This document shows, one piece after another, positions 1-6,727 of a DNA stretch of 11,422 bases (position 1 is the first letter of the stretch; each line of letters opens with the position of its first letter). The translations under genes were made by a program, and so were the position numbers. The notes under the pieces are model-generated. The model saw nothing but the letters and a program-made list of their open reading frames with translations, had not been told where the DNA came from and did no database searches. This stretch comes from Candidatus Aenigmatarchaeota archaeon (GTDB taxonomy: Archaea; Aenigmatarchaeota; Aenigmatarchaeia; QMZS01): NCBI GenBank assembly GCA_003663295.1, contig QMZS01000023.1, positions 1 to 11,422 of the forward strand. The letters run 5' to 3'.

Positions 1-744
1 CTTGAAAATATAGCCAAATCAGCAAGTCCTATTGCAGTCGGCGTTCTTGCGGATATATTTTTCATAAAAGCTCCATTTTATATGTCAATATTCCTGCTCC
101 TTATCCTCATGGTTTACTTGATTAAACAAAAACCTAAAAGAAAAGCAAAAATAAAAAGAAGTGATTTTAATATTATTGGAGAACTTAAAGAGTTTCTCTC
201 AGAAAAAAAACTAAGAGGTCTTGCCTTGCTTGGAATGACAACACATGCGTCAATACCTGCAATATTCCTATTTCTTCCTTTATTCATTGTGGAAAAATTC
301 GGTTTAAGTTTTACTTATGTTGGGGTTGCTTATTTCTTTCTTGGTTTCTTCAATCTATTTCAGTTTTATTTCGGGGAAATTTCCGATAAGATGGGAAGGT
401 CTAAAATGCTTGTATTGGGAACTTCCATTTATGGGTTTGGATTAATCCTGCTGTCTGTTTCACAATCATATTCGATGCTACTGCTGGTTTTAACTTTGCA
501 GGGACTTGGGGGAAGTATGTGGAATATCTCAGCATATTGCATCATGTCAGAAGCGGGGGAAAAATCAAAAAAAGAAGCGCAGACATTAATGTCCTATGAA
601 TCCTTGGCAAGAATTGGGTCTTTTTTTAGTTTTATCATAAGCGGTTTTGTGGTTACTATCTTCAACATAGAATCTTTATTTGTACTTAATGGACTATTAA
701 TTTTAGCAGTCAGTTTATACGCAGTGAGGTGTATTGTTGATTAA
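1..744 (+). CDS. MFS transporter, C-terminal part (5' end outside window)
   Basis: The reading frame is open from base 1, so the first in-frame ATG at 82 is internal and the gene starts upstream of the window. The 247 visible residues look like the second half of a 12-helix major facilitator transporter. A late helix of the first half (about residues 24-41) is followed by a basic cytoplasmic loop rich in Lys/Arg (42-60), then roughly six hydrophobic helices. Between the second and third of these lies GEISDKMGRSKM (about 126-137), the D-x-x-G-R loop motif that MFS proteins carry in both halves. The protein ends shortly after the last helix, as is usual. The substrate cannot be told from this part; a drug or metabolite exporter is possible. 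The gene converges on the HMG-CoA reductase gene with only 5 bp between stops, so its terminator must lie inside that gene. Confidence 0.85.
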   Translation, partial: LENIAKSASPIAVGVLADIFFIKAPFYMSIFLLLILMVYLIKQKPKRKAKIKRSDFNIIGELKEFLSEKKLRGLALLGMTTHASIPAIFLFLPLFIVEKFGLSFTYVGVAYFFLGFFNLFQFYFGEISDKMGRSKMLVLGTSIYGFGLILLSVSQSYSMLLLVLTLQGLGGSMWNISAYCIMSEAGEKSKKEAQTLMSYESLARIGSFFSFIISGFVVTIFNIESLFVLNGLLILAVSLYAVRCIVD

Positions 745-749
745 AAAAT

Positions 750-1898
750 TTACTTTCCTGATTTCACAAATTCTTCGTGCATCCTCATATGACCTTTCTG
801 GATTCCTTCGCTCCCTAAAGCAGACAAAGCCCCGAGATTATTTGCGAGTCCCACAGAAGCAACCACAACCCCAAGTTCCTTTGCATTTTTTACTCTCAAA
901 ATTTTCATGGCAAGTCTTGCTTTTTTTGAATTAGTCGCACCCCCAATACTTGCGATTGCCATTGGGATTTCAATTTTTCCCACCAAAAAATCATCTTCCA
1001 CTCCAAAATCAGTTATTGAAGTGTACCTATTTCTCGCAACATAACTATGCGCTCCTGCCTCAATCGCTCTCCAATCATTCCCTGTTGCTAAGGTTACTGC
1101 ATCAATCCCGTTCATACATCCTTTATTGTGCGTTGATGCCCGGTATATATCAGTCTTTGCAAGAGCATAAGCGTCTAAAATACCATTAACAACAGCATCT
1201 CCAGAATAATTTCCTATTGCAAGATTCTCTATTTTTATTTTCGCGGTAACGGACACAATCCTCTTATCCGCAAAATTTGAGATTATTCTTAAACAATGCC
1301 TGCCCCCGGTTATTTCAGTTACAATCGGGGTTATTGCTTCAAGCATTGTATTCACAACATTGGCTCCCATCGCATCCAGAGTATCAACAATTAAATGCAG
1401 AACAAGATTTTTTCCTCTTTCGGTTTCAATTTCCTTTAGTTCAAGGTCTCTCGCCCCGCCTCCAAGATCAAAAATTATTTTATTGCTTTCATTTGCAATT
1501 TTCAGGATTTCTTCTTTTTTTTTCAGGAGGTTTTCTTTTGCTTCTTCAAAGTTCTCAACATCTAACAACTGCAATTGCCCAATCATTTTTGAATCAAAAT
1601 ATTCTCCTTTAAAACCTCCTTCGGCTCTGGTAAGTTTTGCGATTCTTGATGCGGCAGCAACAACTGAGGGTTCCTCAAGTTCCATTGGAACAAAATAATC
1701 TTTTCCATTCACAAGAAAATTTGTCGCAATTTTGAAAGGTCCAATATTGTTTTCAAGTTCAAGATAATCCGGAAGTTCTCTGTATTTTTTTAATAAATTT
1801 AAATCCTCTTCGTTTAGACCTGAGAATTCACTTAAAATCTTTATCTTTTCTTCAAGAGATAATTTAGCAAATCCCTGCACTGCTGAAGTAAACGCCAT
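750..1898 (-). CDS. hmgA: Hydroxymethylglutaryl-CoA reductase, class II, short C-terminus
   Basis: HMG-CoA reductase converts HMG-CoA to mevalonate, the committed step to archaeal isoprenoid lipids. The 382 residues match the class II (Pseudomonas mevalonii-like) form. EEPSVVAAAS (75-84) carries the catalytic Glu, THNKGCMNGIDAV (256-268) the catalytic Lys259, TGNDW (272-276) the catalytic Asp275 and GIQKGHM (365-371) the catalytic His370. The spacing of these four agrees with the P. mevalonii enzyme as I recall it. GGGARDLE and DAMGANVVNT form the dinucleotide-binding part. The protein ends 12 residues after the His, whereas class II enzymes usually run some 45 residues further to form a flap domain that closes over the active site. 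The ATG at 1898 has no ribosome site but a TATA-like box about 23 nt upstream, which suggests a leaderless mRNA. NADH or NADPH preference is not certain. Confidence 0.95.
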   Translation of the reverse strand: MAFTSAVQGFAKLSLEEKIKILSEFSGLNEEDLNLLKKYRELPDYLELENNIGPFKIATNFLVNGKDYFVPMELEEPSVVAAASRIAKLTRAEGGFKGEYFDSKMIGQLQLLDVENFEEAKENLLKKKEEILKIANESNKIIFDLGGGARDLELKEIETERGKNLVLHLIVDTLDAMGANVVNTMLEAITPIVTEITGGRHCLRIISNFADKRIVSVTAKIKIENLAIGNYSGDAVVNGILDAYALAKTDIYRASTHNKGCMNGIDAVTLATGNDWRAIEAGAHSYVARNRYTSITDFGVEDDFLVGKIEIPMAIASIGGATNSKKARLAMKILRVKNAKELGVVVASVGLANNLGALSALGSEGIQKGHMRMHEEFVKSGK

Positions 1899-1916
1899 TA
1901 TATTAATTGGGAAATA

Positions 1917-1925
1917 TTTTATAAA
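1917..1925 (-). promoter_or_regulatory. TATA box of the HMG-CoA reductase gene
   Basis: On the minus strand this reads TTTATAAAA, close to the archaeal TATA consensus. Its centre is about 23 nt before the A of the ATG at 1898, so transcription would start at or next to the start codon. No Shine-Dalgarno sequence is present in between, which fits a leaderless transcript. Confidence 0.55.
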
Positions 1926-1977
1926 CTTCTATTTTGTAAAAAACTCTTCTAAACAGAGATAAATAAAAATCTGCTAA

Positions 1978-2589
1978 TTAAATATACAACTCTTTAGGGT
2001 CTGTTTCGTAAACAATCAATGCTTGTTTTTCCCATTTATCCATAAGTCTAAGATAATCCATACCCTGTTTATACCTATTATCCAATTCGTACCTTATTTC
2101 ATGAATCTTGAACCCCTTTTCCATATCCAGATCCATTCTTTTTTCCTGCAAATCAAGATATTCCAGATAAAGATCTTCCTGTTTTATAAAATTAGAGAAA
2201 CGATCTTCCAAAGCTTCAATAATTTTAGGAGAATATTTTTCAGCAAGATTCCCAGCAGATTCTCCGGATTCAATAGATTTCATAAATTTACTTAAACTCA
2301 ACTCCGACTCCTCCTGAGATTTATCGGCATTATATTCTTCCTGTTTAATAATTTCCATAATTTTGTCCTGACCAGATCTCATTTTATTCTCAAAAGAGAT
2401 TTCAAAATTAGCTATTTCTTCTGCCAAGCTCAAATCTATTATTTCCTGTGATTCTGCTTTAGACAATAAATTTCTGTATTTTTCTACATCTGCTTCAGAC
2501 AATGAATTTCTGTATTTTTTTACATCTGCTTCAGACAATGAATTTCTGTATTTTTCTACATCTCTTTCCAACACTTTCAAGTCTCCCAT
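1978..2589 (-). CDS. Unknown helical protein with three 12-residue N-terminal repeats
   Basis: I do not recognise this 203-residue protein. It is strongly charged (Glu, Lys, Asp), has no signal peptide or membrane segment, and should be almost entirely alpha-helical, probably coiled coil. Residues 10-45 are three near-identical 12-residue units of the type DVEKYRNSLSEA, followed by a long run of helical, Glu/Lys-rich sequence. The ATG at 2589 has no ribosome site. The upstream A/T-rich stretch (2590-2631) is shared with the divergent purA pseudogene and contains several TATA-like motifs. It ends with TAA, about 80 bp from the start of the HMG-CoA reductase gene on the same strand. A structural or scaffold role would be a guess. 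The intact, long, compositionally consistent frame is the main reason to call it real. Confidence 0.7.
   Translation of the reverse strand: MGDLKVLERDVEKYRNSLSEADVKKYRNSLSEADVEKYRNLLSKAESQEIIDLSLAEEIANFEISFENKMRSGQDKIMEIIKQEEYNADKSQEESELSLSKFMKSIESGESAGNLAEKYSPKIIEALEDRFSNFIKQEDLYLEYLDLQEKRMDLDMEKGFKIHEIRYELDNRYKQGMDYLRLMDKWEKQALIVYETDPKELYI
2456..2563. repeat. Three tandem 36-bp repeats inside the coiled-coil gene
   Basis: Units at 2456-2491, 2492-2527 and 2528-2563 are each 36 bp and nearly identical. Units 2 and 3 differ at about one base; unit 1 has a few more changes. They encode the 12-residue units DVEKYRNLLSKA, DVKKYRNSLSEA and DVEKYRNSLSEA on the minus strand. There are no spacers, and the unit length is a multiple of three, so copy number can change without breaking the frame. 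Confidence 0.9.
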
Positions 2590-2631
2590 TATACAATTAT
2601 TAATAAATGATAATTTAAGTTTAACTAATAT

Positions 2632-3236
2632 ATGAAAAACAAAACTGTTGATTGTCTTGCGGGACTTCAGTGAGGTTCTGAAGGCAAAGGTAAAGTTTCC
2701 GCGTATTTAGGTCCCGAATATAATGGAATGGTGATGTCGGGAGGTCCGCAGGCAGGATATACATTTTTTCATAATAACCTTCACAAAAACCCTTAATCGA
2801 ACACACAACAGTAACAGGAAGAATGAGAAGAATATTTGAACAGGACTTTGAAACTCTTGAAAAATCTATTCTTGTAAACCAACCCGACCAGATTGCTCTT
2901 ATGTTTCTGGACTATATCCCTACCTAAGATTATAGCAAAACAAAATTTGAAGAGCTATCCGCAAAGTCTCAGAATTATATAAATAATCTAGAAGAGAAAT
3001 TAAATATTCCAATCACATTAATCAGAACTGGTCCTAATGAAAAACATATGGTTAATCTGAGAGAAGACAACCAAAAAAGATATCCTATTGAAAAACCTCT
3101 TGATGATTTGGATGGTGGTTTATGAACCACAAATTTTTATGGTTCTGATTGGGGCTCCGGGCATATTGAAAAATTCCTTGACCGCAAAATGAGTAGTAAA
3201 GATAGAAACCCTTTTAAAAAGAAAATATTTTGTTAA
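2632..3236 (+). pseudogene. purA: Adenylosuccinate synthetase remnant with internal deletion, frameshift and stops
   Basis: PurA makes adenylosuccinate from IMP, aspartate and GTP, the first step from IMP to AMP. The N-terminal piece starts at ATG 2632 and reads VDCLAGLQ, a TGA at 2671 where Trp is expected, then GSEGKGK (family: QWGDEGKGK). GGPQAGYT follows (family: GGxNAGHT). The frame stops at TAA 2794. In another frame, from about 2793, the C-terminal piece reads EHTTVTGRMRR, NQPDQIALMFLDYIP and IPITLIRTGPNEKHM, all PurA-like. It is cut by TAA at 2925 and TGA at 3123 and ends at TAA 3236. The middle of the enzyme, roughly 200 residues, is missing at the frame junction. The catalytic Asp (to Ser) and His (to Tyr) are also changed. 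The last 45 or so codons read like protein, but I cannot assign them. Several independent lesions make a sequencing error unlikely. Confidence 0.85.
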
Positions 3237-3274
3237 TATAATCCAAAATAAGCGTGAAATGACTCAAATACAAT

Positions 3275-3284
3275 CTATATTTAG
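3275..3284 (+). promoter_or_regulatory. TATA-like box before the small Cys/His protein
   Basis: CTATATTTAG is centred about 25 nt before the ATG at 3304, the spacing expected for a leaderless archaeal transcript. The remaining bases to the ATG are only A and T plus one G, with no ribosome site. Confidence 0.4.
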
Positions 3285-3303
3285 ATAATTATTAATATAT
3301 TAT

Positions 3304-3558
3304 ATGAATATAAGATGCAAACTGTGCGGGAAAACAATTAGTTCCATGGATAATATGGTTGGGGGATTTAAACTAAATATTGAATCAGACAATAAAATGG
3401 GCTCAAAACTGGCGGAAATGAGCGAAAATCTTGTTGCCTTAATAAATCACCTGATGGTGGCCCACCCTGAAAAAGCAATGGAGCTTTATGCGGATTTGAG
3501 TTCAAAATTATCCTCAATTTTCGAAATGTCAGAAGACAGGGATTATATGATTAAATAA
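3304..3558 (+). CDS. Small protein with CxxC and HxxxxH, possible zinc-binding protein
   Basis: This 84-residue protein has C5-x2-C8 at the N-terminus and H49-x4-H54 in the middle. Together they look like the four ligands of a zinc site. In a classical C2H2 finger the pairs are about 12 residues apart; here about 40 residues lie between, so this would be a finger with a long insert or an unrelated metal-binding fold. The part from about 35 to 75 should be helical. There is no signal peptide or membrane segment. The gene stands alone between the purA remnant and the acetyltransferase gene, with its own TATA-like box and a TAA stop. I cannot name the family; binding of DNA, RNA or a protein partner are all possible. 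Confidence 0.65.
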   Translation: MNIRCKLCGKTISSMDNMVGGFKLNIESDNKMGSKLAEMSENLVALINHLMVAHPEKAMELYADLSSKLSSIFEMSEDRDYMIK

Positions 3559-3638
3559 TCTTTAATCAAAAATTGACCTTCGGGATGCAAAATTTTCACA
3601 GAAAGATATTAGTTATTAAGATTAAACTAAATTTGGTT

Positions 3639-4115
3639 ATGATTATAAGAAAAGCAATTATTGAGGATTTGGATAAACTGACAAAAATATTCATTGAGTT
3701 CAAGGAAGAAATTAAAAAATTTGAACAGGAAAAATTCAAAGTTTTCAAAGACAAAAAGAAACCTTATGAAATAATTAAAAATTCTGTGAAGAAAAAAATC
3801 ACAAATGAAAAAAATCTGTTTTTAGTCGCTTATGAAGAAGATGAAATTATTGGGTTTATGTATGGATTTATTCGCGAATTTAATCATCTTGTTTATGAAT
3901 CGTTTACTTACGGAGAAATTGCGCATGTTTGGGTTAAAGAAAAATTCAGGAAAAATGGAATCTCCTCGGCATTGAAAGATAAATTATTTGGGTGGTTCAA
4001 AATTAACAATTGTAAGTATGCTAAATTATACCTGCTTGAAAAGAATCCGGCCATTGGTATCTATGAGAATTGGGGTTTTGAACCCGCTCTAAAAATTATG
4101 AAAAAGAAACTGTAA
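3639..4115 (+). CDS. GNAT-family N-acetyltransferase
   Basis: This 158-residue protein has the GNAT fold pattern: MIIRKAIIEDLDKL at the N-terminus (strand 1 and helix 1), LFLVAYEEDEIIGFMYGF (strands 2-3), and HVWVKEKFRKNGISSAL, the acetyl-CoA pyrophosphate-binding motif A of the R-x-x-G-x-x/S type. It ends with KLYLLEKNPAIGIYENWGFEP, the typical C-terminal 'Y-x-x-x-G-F' motif. The frame is open from 3573, but the ATG at 3639 is chosen because the family begins with a strand like IIRKA just after the start, and the 22 extra residues match nothing. A TATA-like TTATTAAG lies about 25 nt upstream and there is no ribosome site. The substrate is unknown; ribosomal protein or other protein N-terminal acetylation or small-molecule acetylation are options. 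It is separated by about 58 bp from the aldolase gene on the same strand. Confidence 0.88.
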   Translation: MIIRKAIIEDLDKLTKIFIEFKEEIKKFEQEKFKVFKDKKKPYEIIKNSVKKKITNEKNLFLVAYEEDEIIGFMYGFIREFNHLVYESFTYGEIAHVWVKEKFRKNGISSALKDKLFGWFKINNCKYAKLYLLEKNPAIGIYENWGFEPALKIMKKKL

Positions 4116-4150
4116 TAAATTTGAATTGACTAATCCGCGAATTATGAATC

Positions 4151-4159
4151 TTATAAATA
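4151..4159 (+). promoter_or_regulatory. TATA-like box before the aldolase gene
   Basis: TTATAAATA lies about 19 nt (centre) before the ATG at 4174. That is slightly close for a leaderless start at this ATG, so a weaker A/T-rich site further upstream cannot be excluded. Confidence 0.4.
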
Positions 4160-4173
4160 ATACCTATATTATT

Positions 4174-5094
4174 ATGGAATTAACACGAGAAAATATAGAA
4201 GTACCTATGGATGTTCCTCCTGAAAAAAGAGAAGAATATATTGACAACTATCTAAATATAACAAAGTCAACAGGAAGACTTATGTTATTTGCAGGAGACC
4301 AGAAAATAGAGCATATGAACAAAGACTTTTGCGGAGAAAACATATCACAGGATGACAATGAACCAGAACATTTGTTCAGGATAGCAAAAAACAGCACCAT
4401 CGGAGTTTTTGCAACCCAGTTTGGATTGATGGCAAAATACGCGGGTTCTTACAAAGAAGTTCCTTACCTAGTAAAACTAAACTCGAAAACAAATTTGTTA
4501 AGCAAAGAATTATCAGACCCTTACAGCCGCCAGTTGGTTGAAGTAAAAGATGTGATAGCGATGAAAAAAAATTATGGGTTAAAAATACTTGCTGTTGGAT
4601 ACACAATTTACCTTGGAAGCGAATTCGAACACGAAATGCTGACACAAGCATCCAGAATAATTTGTGAAGCTCATAAAAATGGTTTATTGGTTGTGTTGTG
4701 GATTTACCCCAGAGGAAAATCCGTTCCCGATGAGAAAGATCCTCACCTCATAGCTGGAGCAACTGGTGTTGCCGCATGTCTTGGAGCTGATTTTACAAAG
4801 ATAAATTATCCAAAAAAAGAAGGCGGGAACTCGGCGGAATTGTTGAAAGAAGCAACCTCAGCAGCCGGAAGAACAAATGTTGTATGCGCCGGGGGTTCAT
4901 CAGATGATCCAAAAGCATTTTTGCAGCGTCTTTATGACCAGATTCATATAGGAGGAGCAAAAGGAAACGCAACCGGAAGAAACATCCACCAGAAACATCT
5001 TGATGAAGCAATTCGGATGTGCAATGCAATATCAGCAATCACTCTTGAAGACAAAACAGTTGATGAAGCAATGAATATTTATAACGGGCAATAA
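4174..5094 (+). CDS. fba: Class I fructose-bisphosphate aldolase, archaeal (DhnA/FbaB) type
   Basis: This enzyme cleaves or forms fructose 1,6-bisphosphate through a Schiff base, in the cytoplasmic glycolysis/gluconeogenesis pathway. The 306 residues show the archaeal class I pattern. LFAGDQKIEH (38-47) holds the active-site Asp, LVKLNSKT (99-106) is a substrate-binding strand and WIYPRG (176-181) holds Tyr178. GADFTKINYP (204-213) holds the Schiff-base Lys209. GGAKGNATGRNIHQ (260-273) is the phosphate-binding loop. The Tyr-to-Lys distance of 31 residues equals that recalled for the Thermoproteus tenax enzyme (Tyr146, Lys177). The frame is open from 4126, but ATG 4174 (MELTRENIEVP) gives the expected N-terminus. 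The related aminodideoxyheptulosonate synthase shares the fold and is the main alternative. The gene converges with the minus-strand gene ending at 5134. Confidence 0.92.
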   Translation: MELTRENIEVPMDVPPEKREEYIDNYLNITKSTGRLMLFAGDQKIEHMNKDFCGENISQDDNEPEHLFRIAKNSTIGVFATQFGLMAKYAGSYKEVPYLVKLNSKTNLLSKELSDPYSRQLVEVKDVIAMKKNYGLKILAVGYTIYLGSEFEHEMLTQASRIICEAHKNGLLVVLWIYPRGKSVPDEKDPHLIAGATGVAACLGADFTKINYPKKEGGNSAELLKEATSAAGRTNVVCAGGSSDDPKAFLQRLYDQIHIGGAKGNATGRNIHQKHLDEAIRMCNAISAITLEDKTVDEAMNIYNGQ

Positions 5095-5095
5095 A

Positions 5096-5128
5096 TTTTG
5101 TTTTAATTTTTGGAATATTTTTTAATTT
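5096..5128 (+). terminator. T-rich terminator after the aldolase gene
   Basis: Directly after the TAA the plus strand has several T runs (TTTTG, TTTTAATTTTT, TTTTTT). This fits archaeal oligo-T termination. No hairpin is evident. Confidence 0.5.
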
Positions 5129-5133
5129 GGTTA

Positions 5134-5985
5134 TTATTCAGTTTCATTAACATATATCTCGCAGACATTTTCCGGGAAATAAAGAGAATGCCAATTGTTA
5201 TCCGGTAAATCGCAACTTCCAGGTTTAATATCAAATACAAATCGTGAAGCAAGAGTTATATTTTCATACATTAGATTCCCTGCCAAGCATAATTGTTCAG
5301 CGCAACCTTCAATAGAATTCTCTCCAAATCTTTCGCATGGCACAAAATGGAAACAATAAAGTCTATCTTCGCATACTTCCCATTGCGCTTTTCTGCCTAT
5401 TTGTATTAGTTCATTATCTTCTCCATTCCCATCCCAGTCAGCTCCAGCAACCGGTATATCTTTTCCAAAATAATCAGTGCAATATTTGAGACTTGAATTA
5501 TCTGCACAGTATCCTTCGCATTTATATATGAATTCTCTCACTTCCAATTCATCTTTAACACCAATACCAACATCTGGTTTAAAAATTACTGAGAGATATC
5601 CAGGAATAAAAAAATAGATTGAAAGAAGAATTATTACAGCCACAGCCACATTTCTTTTAGTGTTACTTACAATAAGACAACTCAAAAGGTAAGCAATGAT
5701 GGGATTACAAAACCCAAAAAATTTGATTGATCCATAAGGAATTGCCCAAAAAAGGATTAAAAATATTAAAAAAAAGATTATTTTATTAATTGTGGGTTTT
5801 AAAAATTCTTTAATTATTTTTGTCTTATTTGGTTTCTCATAAATATATACGAGTATGCAGGAAAAAATATAAGGCCAGATTATTAACGAAGACAGACTCA
5901 AGATTCTAAAAATCTCTGGAAAATTACCATAATCAAAGCAAGTAATGAAAATAATTGCCGGAGCTTCTATTAACATAGCAAGCAT
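5134..5985 (-). CDS. Membrane protein with Cys-rich extracytoplasmic C-terminal domain
   Basis: The longest uninterrupted frame encodes 283 residues. About five hydrophobic segments (roughly 2-17, 29-49, 66-90, 94-108, 112-133) are followed by a soluble domain from about 140 to the end. That domain has ten cysteines (156, 160, 169, 205, 211, 217, 228, 233, 258, 275). An even number in a likely exported domain suggests up to five disulfides; NSS, NIT and NET are possible N-glycosylation sites. I do not recognise the family. The ATG at 5985 is probably not the original start, because the same frame continues to an ATG at 6144 and is broken only by a TGA at 6043-6045. The gene is last in the minus-strand run that begins with the thioredoxin-CcdA fusion, whose thiol chemistry would suit a disulfide-rich neighbour. 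Confidence 0.7.
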   Translation of the reverse strand: MLAMLIEAPAIIFITCFDYGNFPEIFRILSLSSLIIWPYIFSCILVYIYEKPNKTKIIKEFLKPTINKIIFFLIFLILFWAIPYGSIKFFGFCNPIIAYLLSCLIVSNTKRNVAVAVIILLSIYFFIPGYLSVIFKPDVGIGVKDELEVREFIYKCEGYCADNSSLKYCTDYFGKDIPVAGADWDGNGEDNELIQIGRKAQWEVCEDRLYCFHFVPCERFGENSIEGCAEQLCLAGNLMYENITLASRFVFDIKPGSCDLPDNNWHSLYFPENVCEIYVNETE

Positions 5986-6144
5986 TACAACTAGATTAGT
6001 TATTTCATGTGGAATAAAATAATATAAAGTGTATTGAAAATATCAGATTATAAGAAAAGTTACTGGAATTGATAATAGGGCTATAAAAATTAATATTTTA
6101 GTTCTGATGGGTCTAAAAAATTCTTTAATAGATTTTAAGTCCAT
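5986..6144 (-). pseudogene. Original 5' end of the Cys-rich membrane protein gene, cut by in-frame TGA
   Basis: From ATG 6144 the frame reads MDLKSIKEFFRPIRTKIL and a hydrophobic helix ending VTFLII. A TGA at codon 34 (6043-6045) follows, then YFQYTLYYFIPHEITNLVV in frame to the ATG at 5985. The first stretch resembles a later part of the same protein (SIKEFFRPIRTKILIF against IIKEFLKPTINKIIFF), so it looks like true coding sequence from a duplicated helix module. ATG 6144 is 19 nt after the stop of the gene upstream. The simplest reading is a Trp codon (TGG) turned into TGA, either a nonsense mutation or a sequence error. Confidence 0.6.
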
Positions 6145-6163
6145 AAGTATAATTTATTAATCA

Positions 6164-6556
6164 TTATTCTTTCACCTTAAAAGGAATTTCATCATTCCTG
6201 TAAATTTCATTGTCTTGTTTATCTCTAATTAATTTCACAGCAGACCTTCCACCCTCATTAGGGTGTGTCCGGTCCCAATAAACTATATGAAAACCTGATT
6301 CTTCACCTTCTTTAAGATAAGATTTATCACTATTTTCAAGATAAAAAAATTCGCCATTTGGAACAAATTTTAAAACAGAGGTTTCTGGCTCTCTATCCGT
6401 TTGATGCACTTTTATTATTTCACCCACATATTTTCCCAACTCATCCAAAGGATATTTTGAATTTATTTGCTCTTCTTCTAAAACAGAATCTCCATTAGAT
6501 CCAAAAAGATTATATACTAACTTTAACGGATTTAGCGATTTTAATGCCATTTCCAT
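6164..6556 (-). CDS. Unknown soluble protein, 130 residues
   Basis: I do not recognise this protein. From ATG 6556 it starts MEMALKSLNPLKLVYNLFG, a short amphipathic or weakly hydrophobic helix, and continues as a charged domain. YPLDELGKYVGEIIKV, VLKFVPNGEFFYLEN and FHIVYWDRTHPNEGGRSAVKLI look like beta strands of a small mixed fold. There are no cysteines and no clear membrane span. The frame stays open to a TTG at 6580, but ATG 6556 has a TATA-like AATATATTG about 27 nt upstream and is preferred; ATG 6550 is also possible. The gene is co-oriented with the thioredoxin-CcdA fusion upstream and the Cys-rich membrane protein gene 19 nt downstream, so an operon is likely, but the sequence gives no function. 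Confidence 0.65.
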   Translation of the reverse strand: MEMALKSLNPLKLVYNLFGSNGDSVLEEEQINSKYPLDELGKYVGEIIKVHQTDREPETSVLKFVPNGEFFYLENSDKSYLKEGEESGFHIVYWDRTHPNEGGRSAVKLIRDKQDNEIYRNDEIPFKVKE

Positions 6557-6587
6557 AGGTTTATTATAACCAATAAACAATATATTC

Positions 6588-6707
6588 TTATTTTTTCTGC
6601 TTATTTCGCCTCAAATAGAACAATAAAGCCAGTAAAGGAATTTCCATTAAACCTAAAGTGAAGAAATTGAGTTTAAAGAAAGACAACATTACAGAAAATA
6701 CATTCAC
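6588..6707 (-). CDS. Possible small single-pass membrane peptide (33-39 residues)
   Basis: A short frame lies between the thioredoxin-CcdA fusion and the unknown 130-residue protein, on the same strand. From GTG 6707 it would have 39 residues; from ATG 6689 it would have 33, beginning MLSFFKLNFFTLGLMEIP. One hydrophobic span ends in LLFYLRRNKQKK, so the peptide would sit with a basic tail in the cytoplasm. GGAAGAG lies just before the GTG, and GAGGTGA, a good archaeal Shine-Dalgarno match, lies 14 nt before the ATG. The gap from the upstream stop to the GTG is 20 nt. Small frames like this occur by chance in A/T-rich DNA, so support is moderate; it fills an otherwise empty 170-bp gap in a tight operon. 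Confidence 0.35.
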   Translation of the reverse strand: MNVFSVMLSFFKLNFFTLGLMEIPLLALLFYLRRNKQKK

Positions 6708-6727
6708 CTCTTCCTTGATACTTATTA

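Noticed and set aside
734..1698. Several plus-strand reading frames opposite the HMG-CoA reductase gene
   Set aside because: They lie fully or almost fully antisense to a well-supported gene, have no protein-like motifs and reflect its codon bias.
2456..2563. 36-bp direct repeats as a CRISPR array
   Set aside because: The unit length fits a CRISPR repeat, but the units are contiguous with no spacers and encode a 12-residue protein repeat in frame. No cas genes are near.
2621..2806. Minus-strand frame of 61 codons
   Set aside because: It is antisense to the purA remnant, whose plus-strand reading matches a known family; it has no motif or ribosome site of its own.
3573..3638. Upstream start for the acetyltransferase gene
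   Set aside because: The 22 extra residues do not belong to the GNAT fold, and the TATA-like box would lie inside them.
2671..6045. Reassignment of TGA to Trp as the standard code of this organism
   Set aside because: About 31 Trp codons in the intact genes are all TGG, which would be unlikely in an A/T-rich genome using TGA for Trp. The purA remnant also has a TAA stop, a frameshift and a deletion, so it is simply broken.
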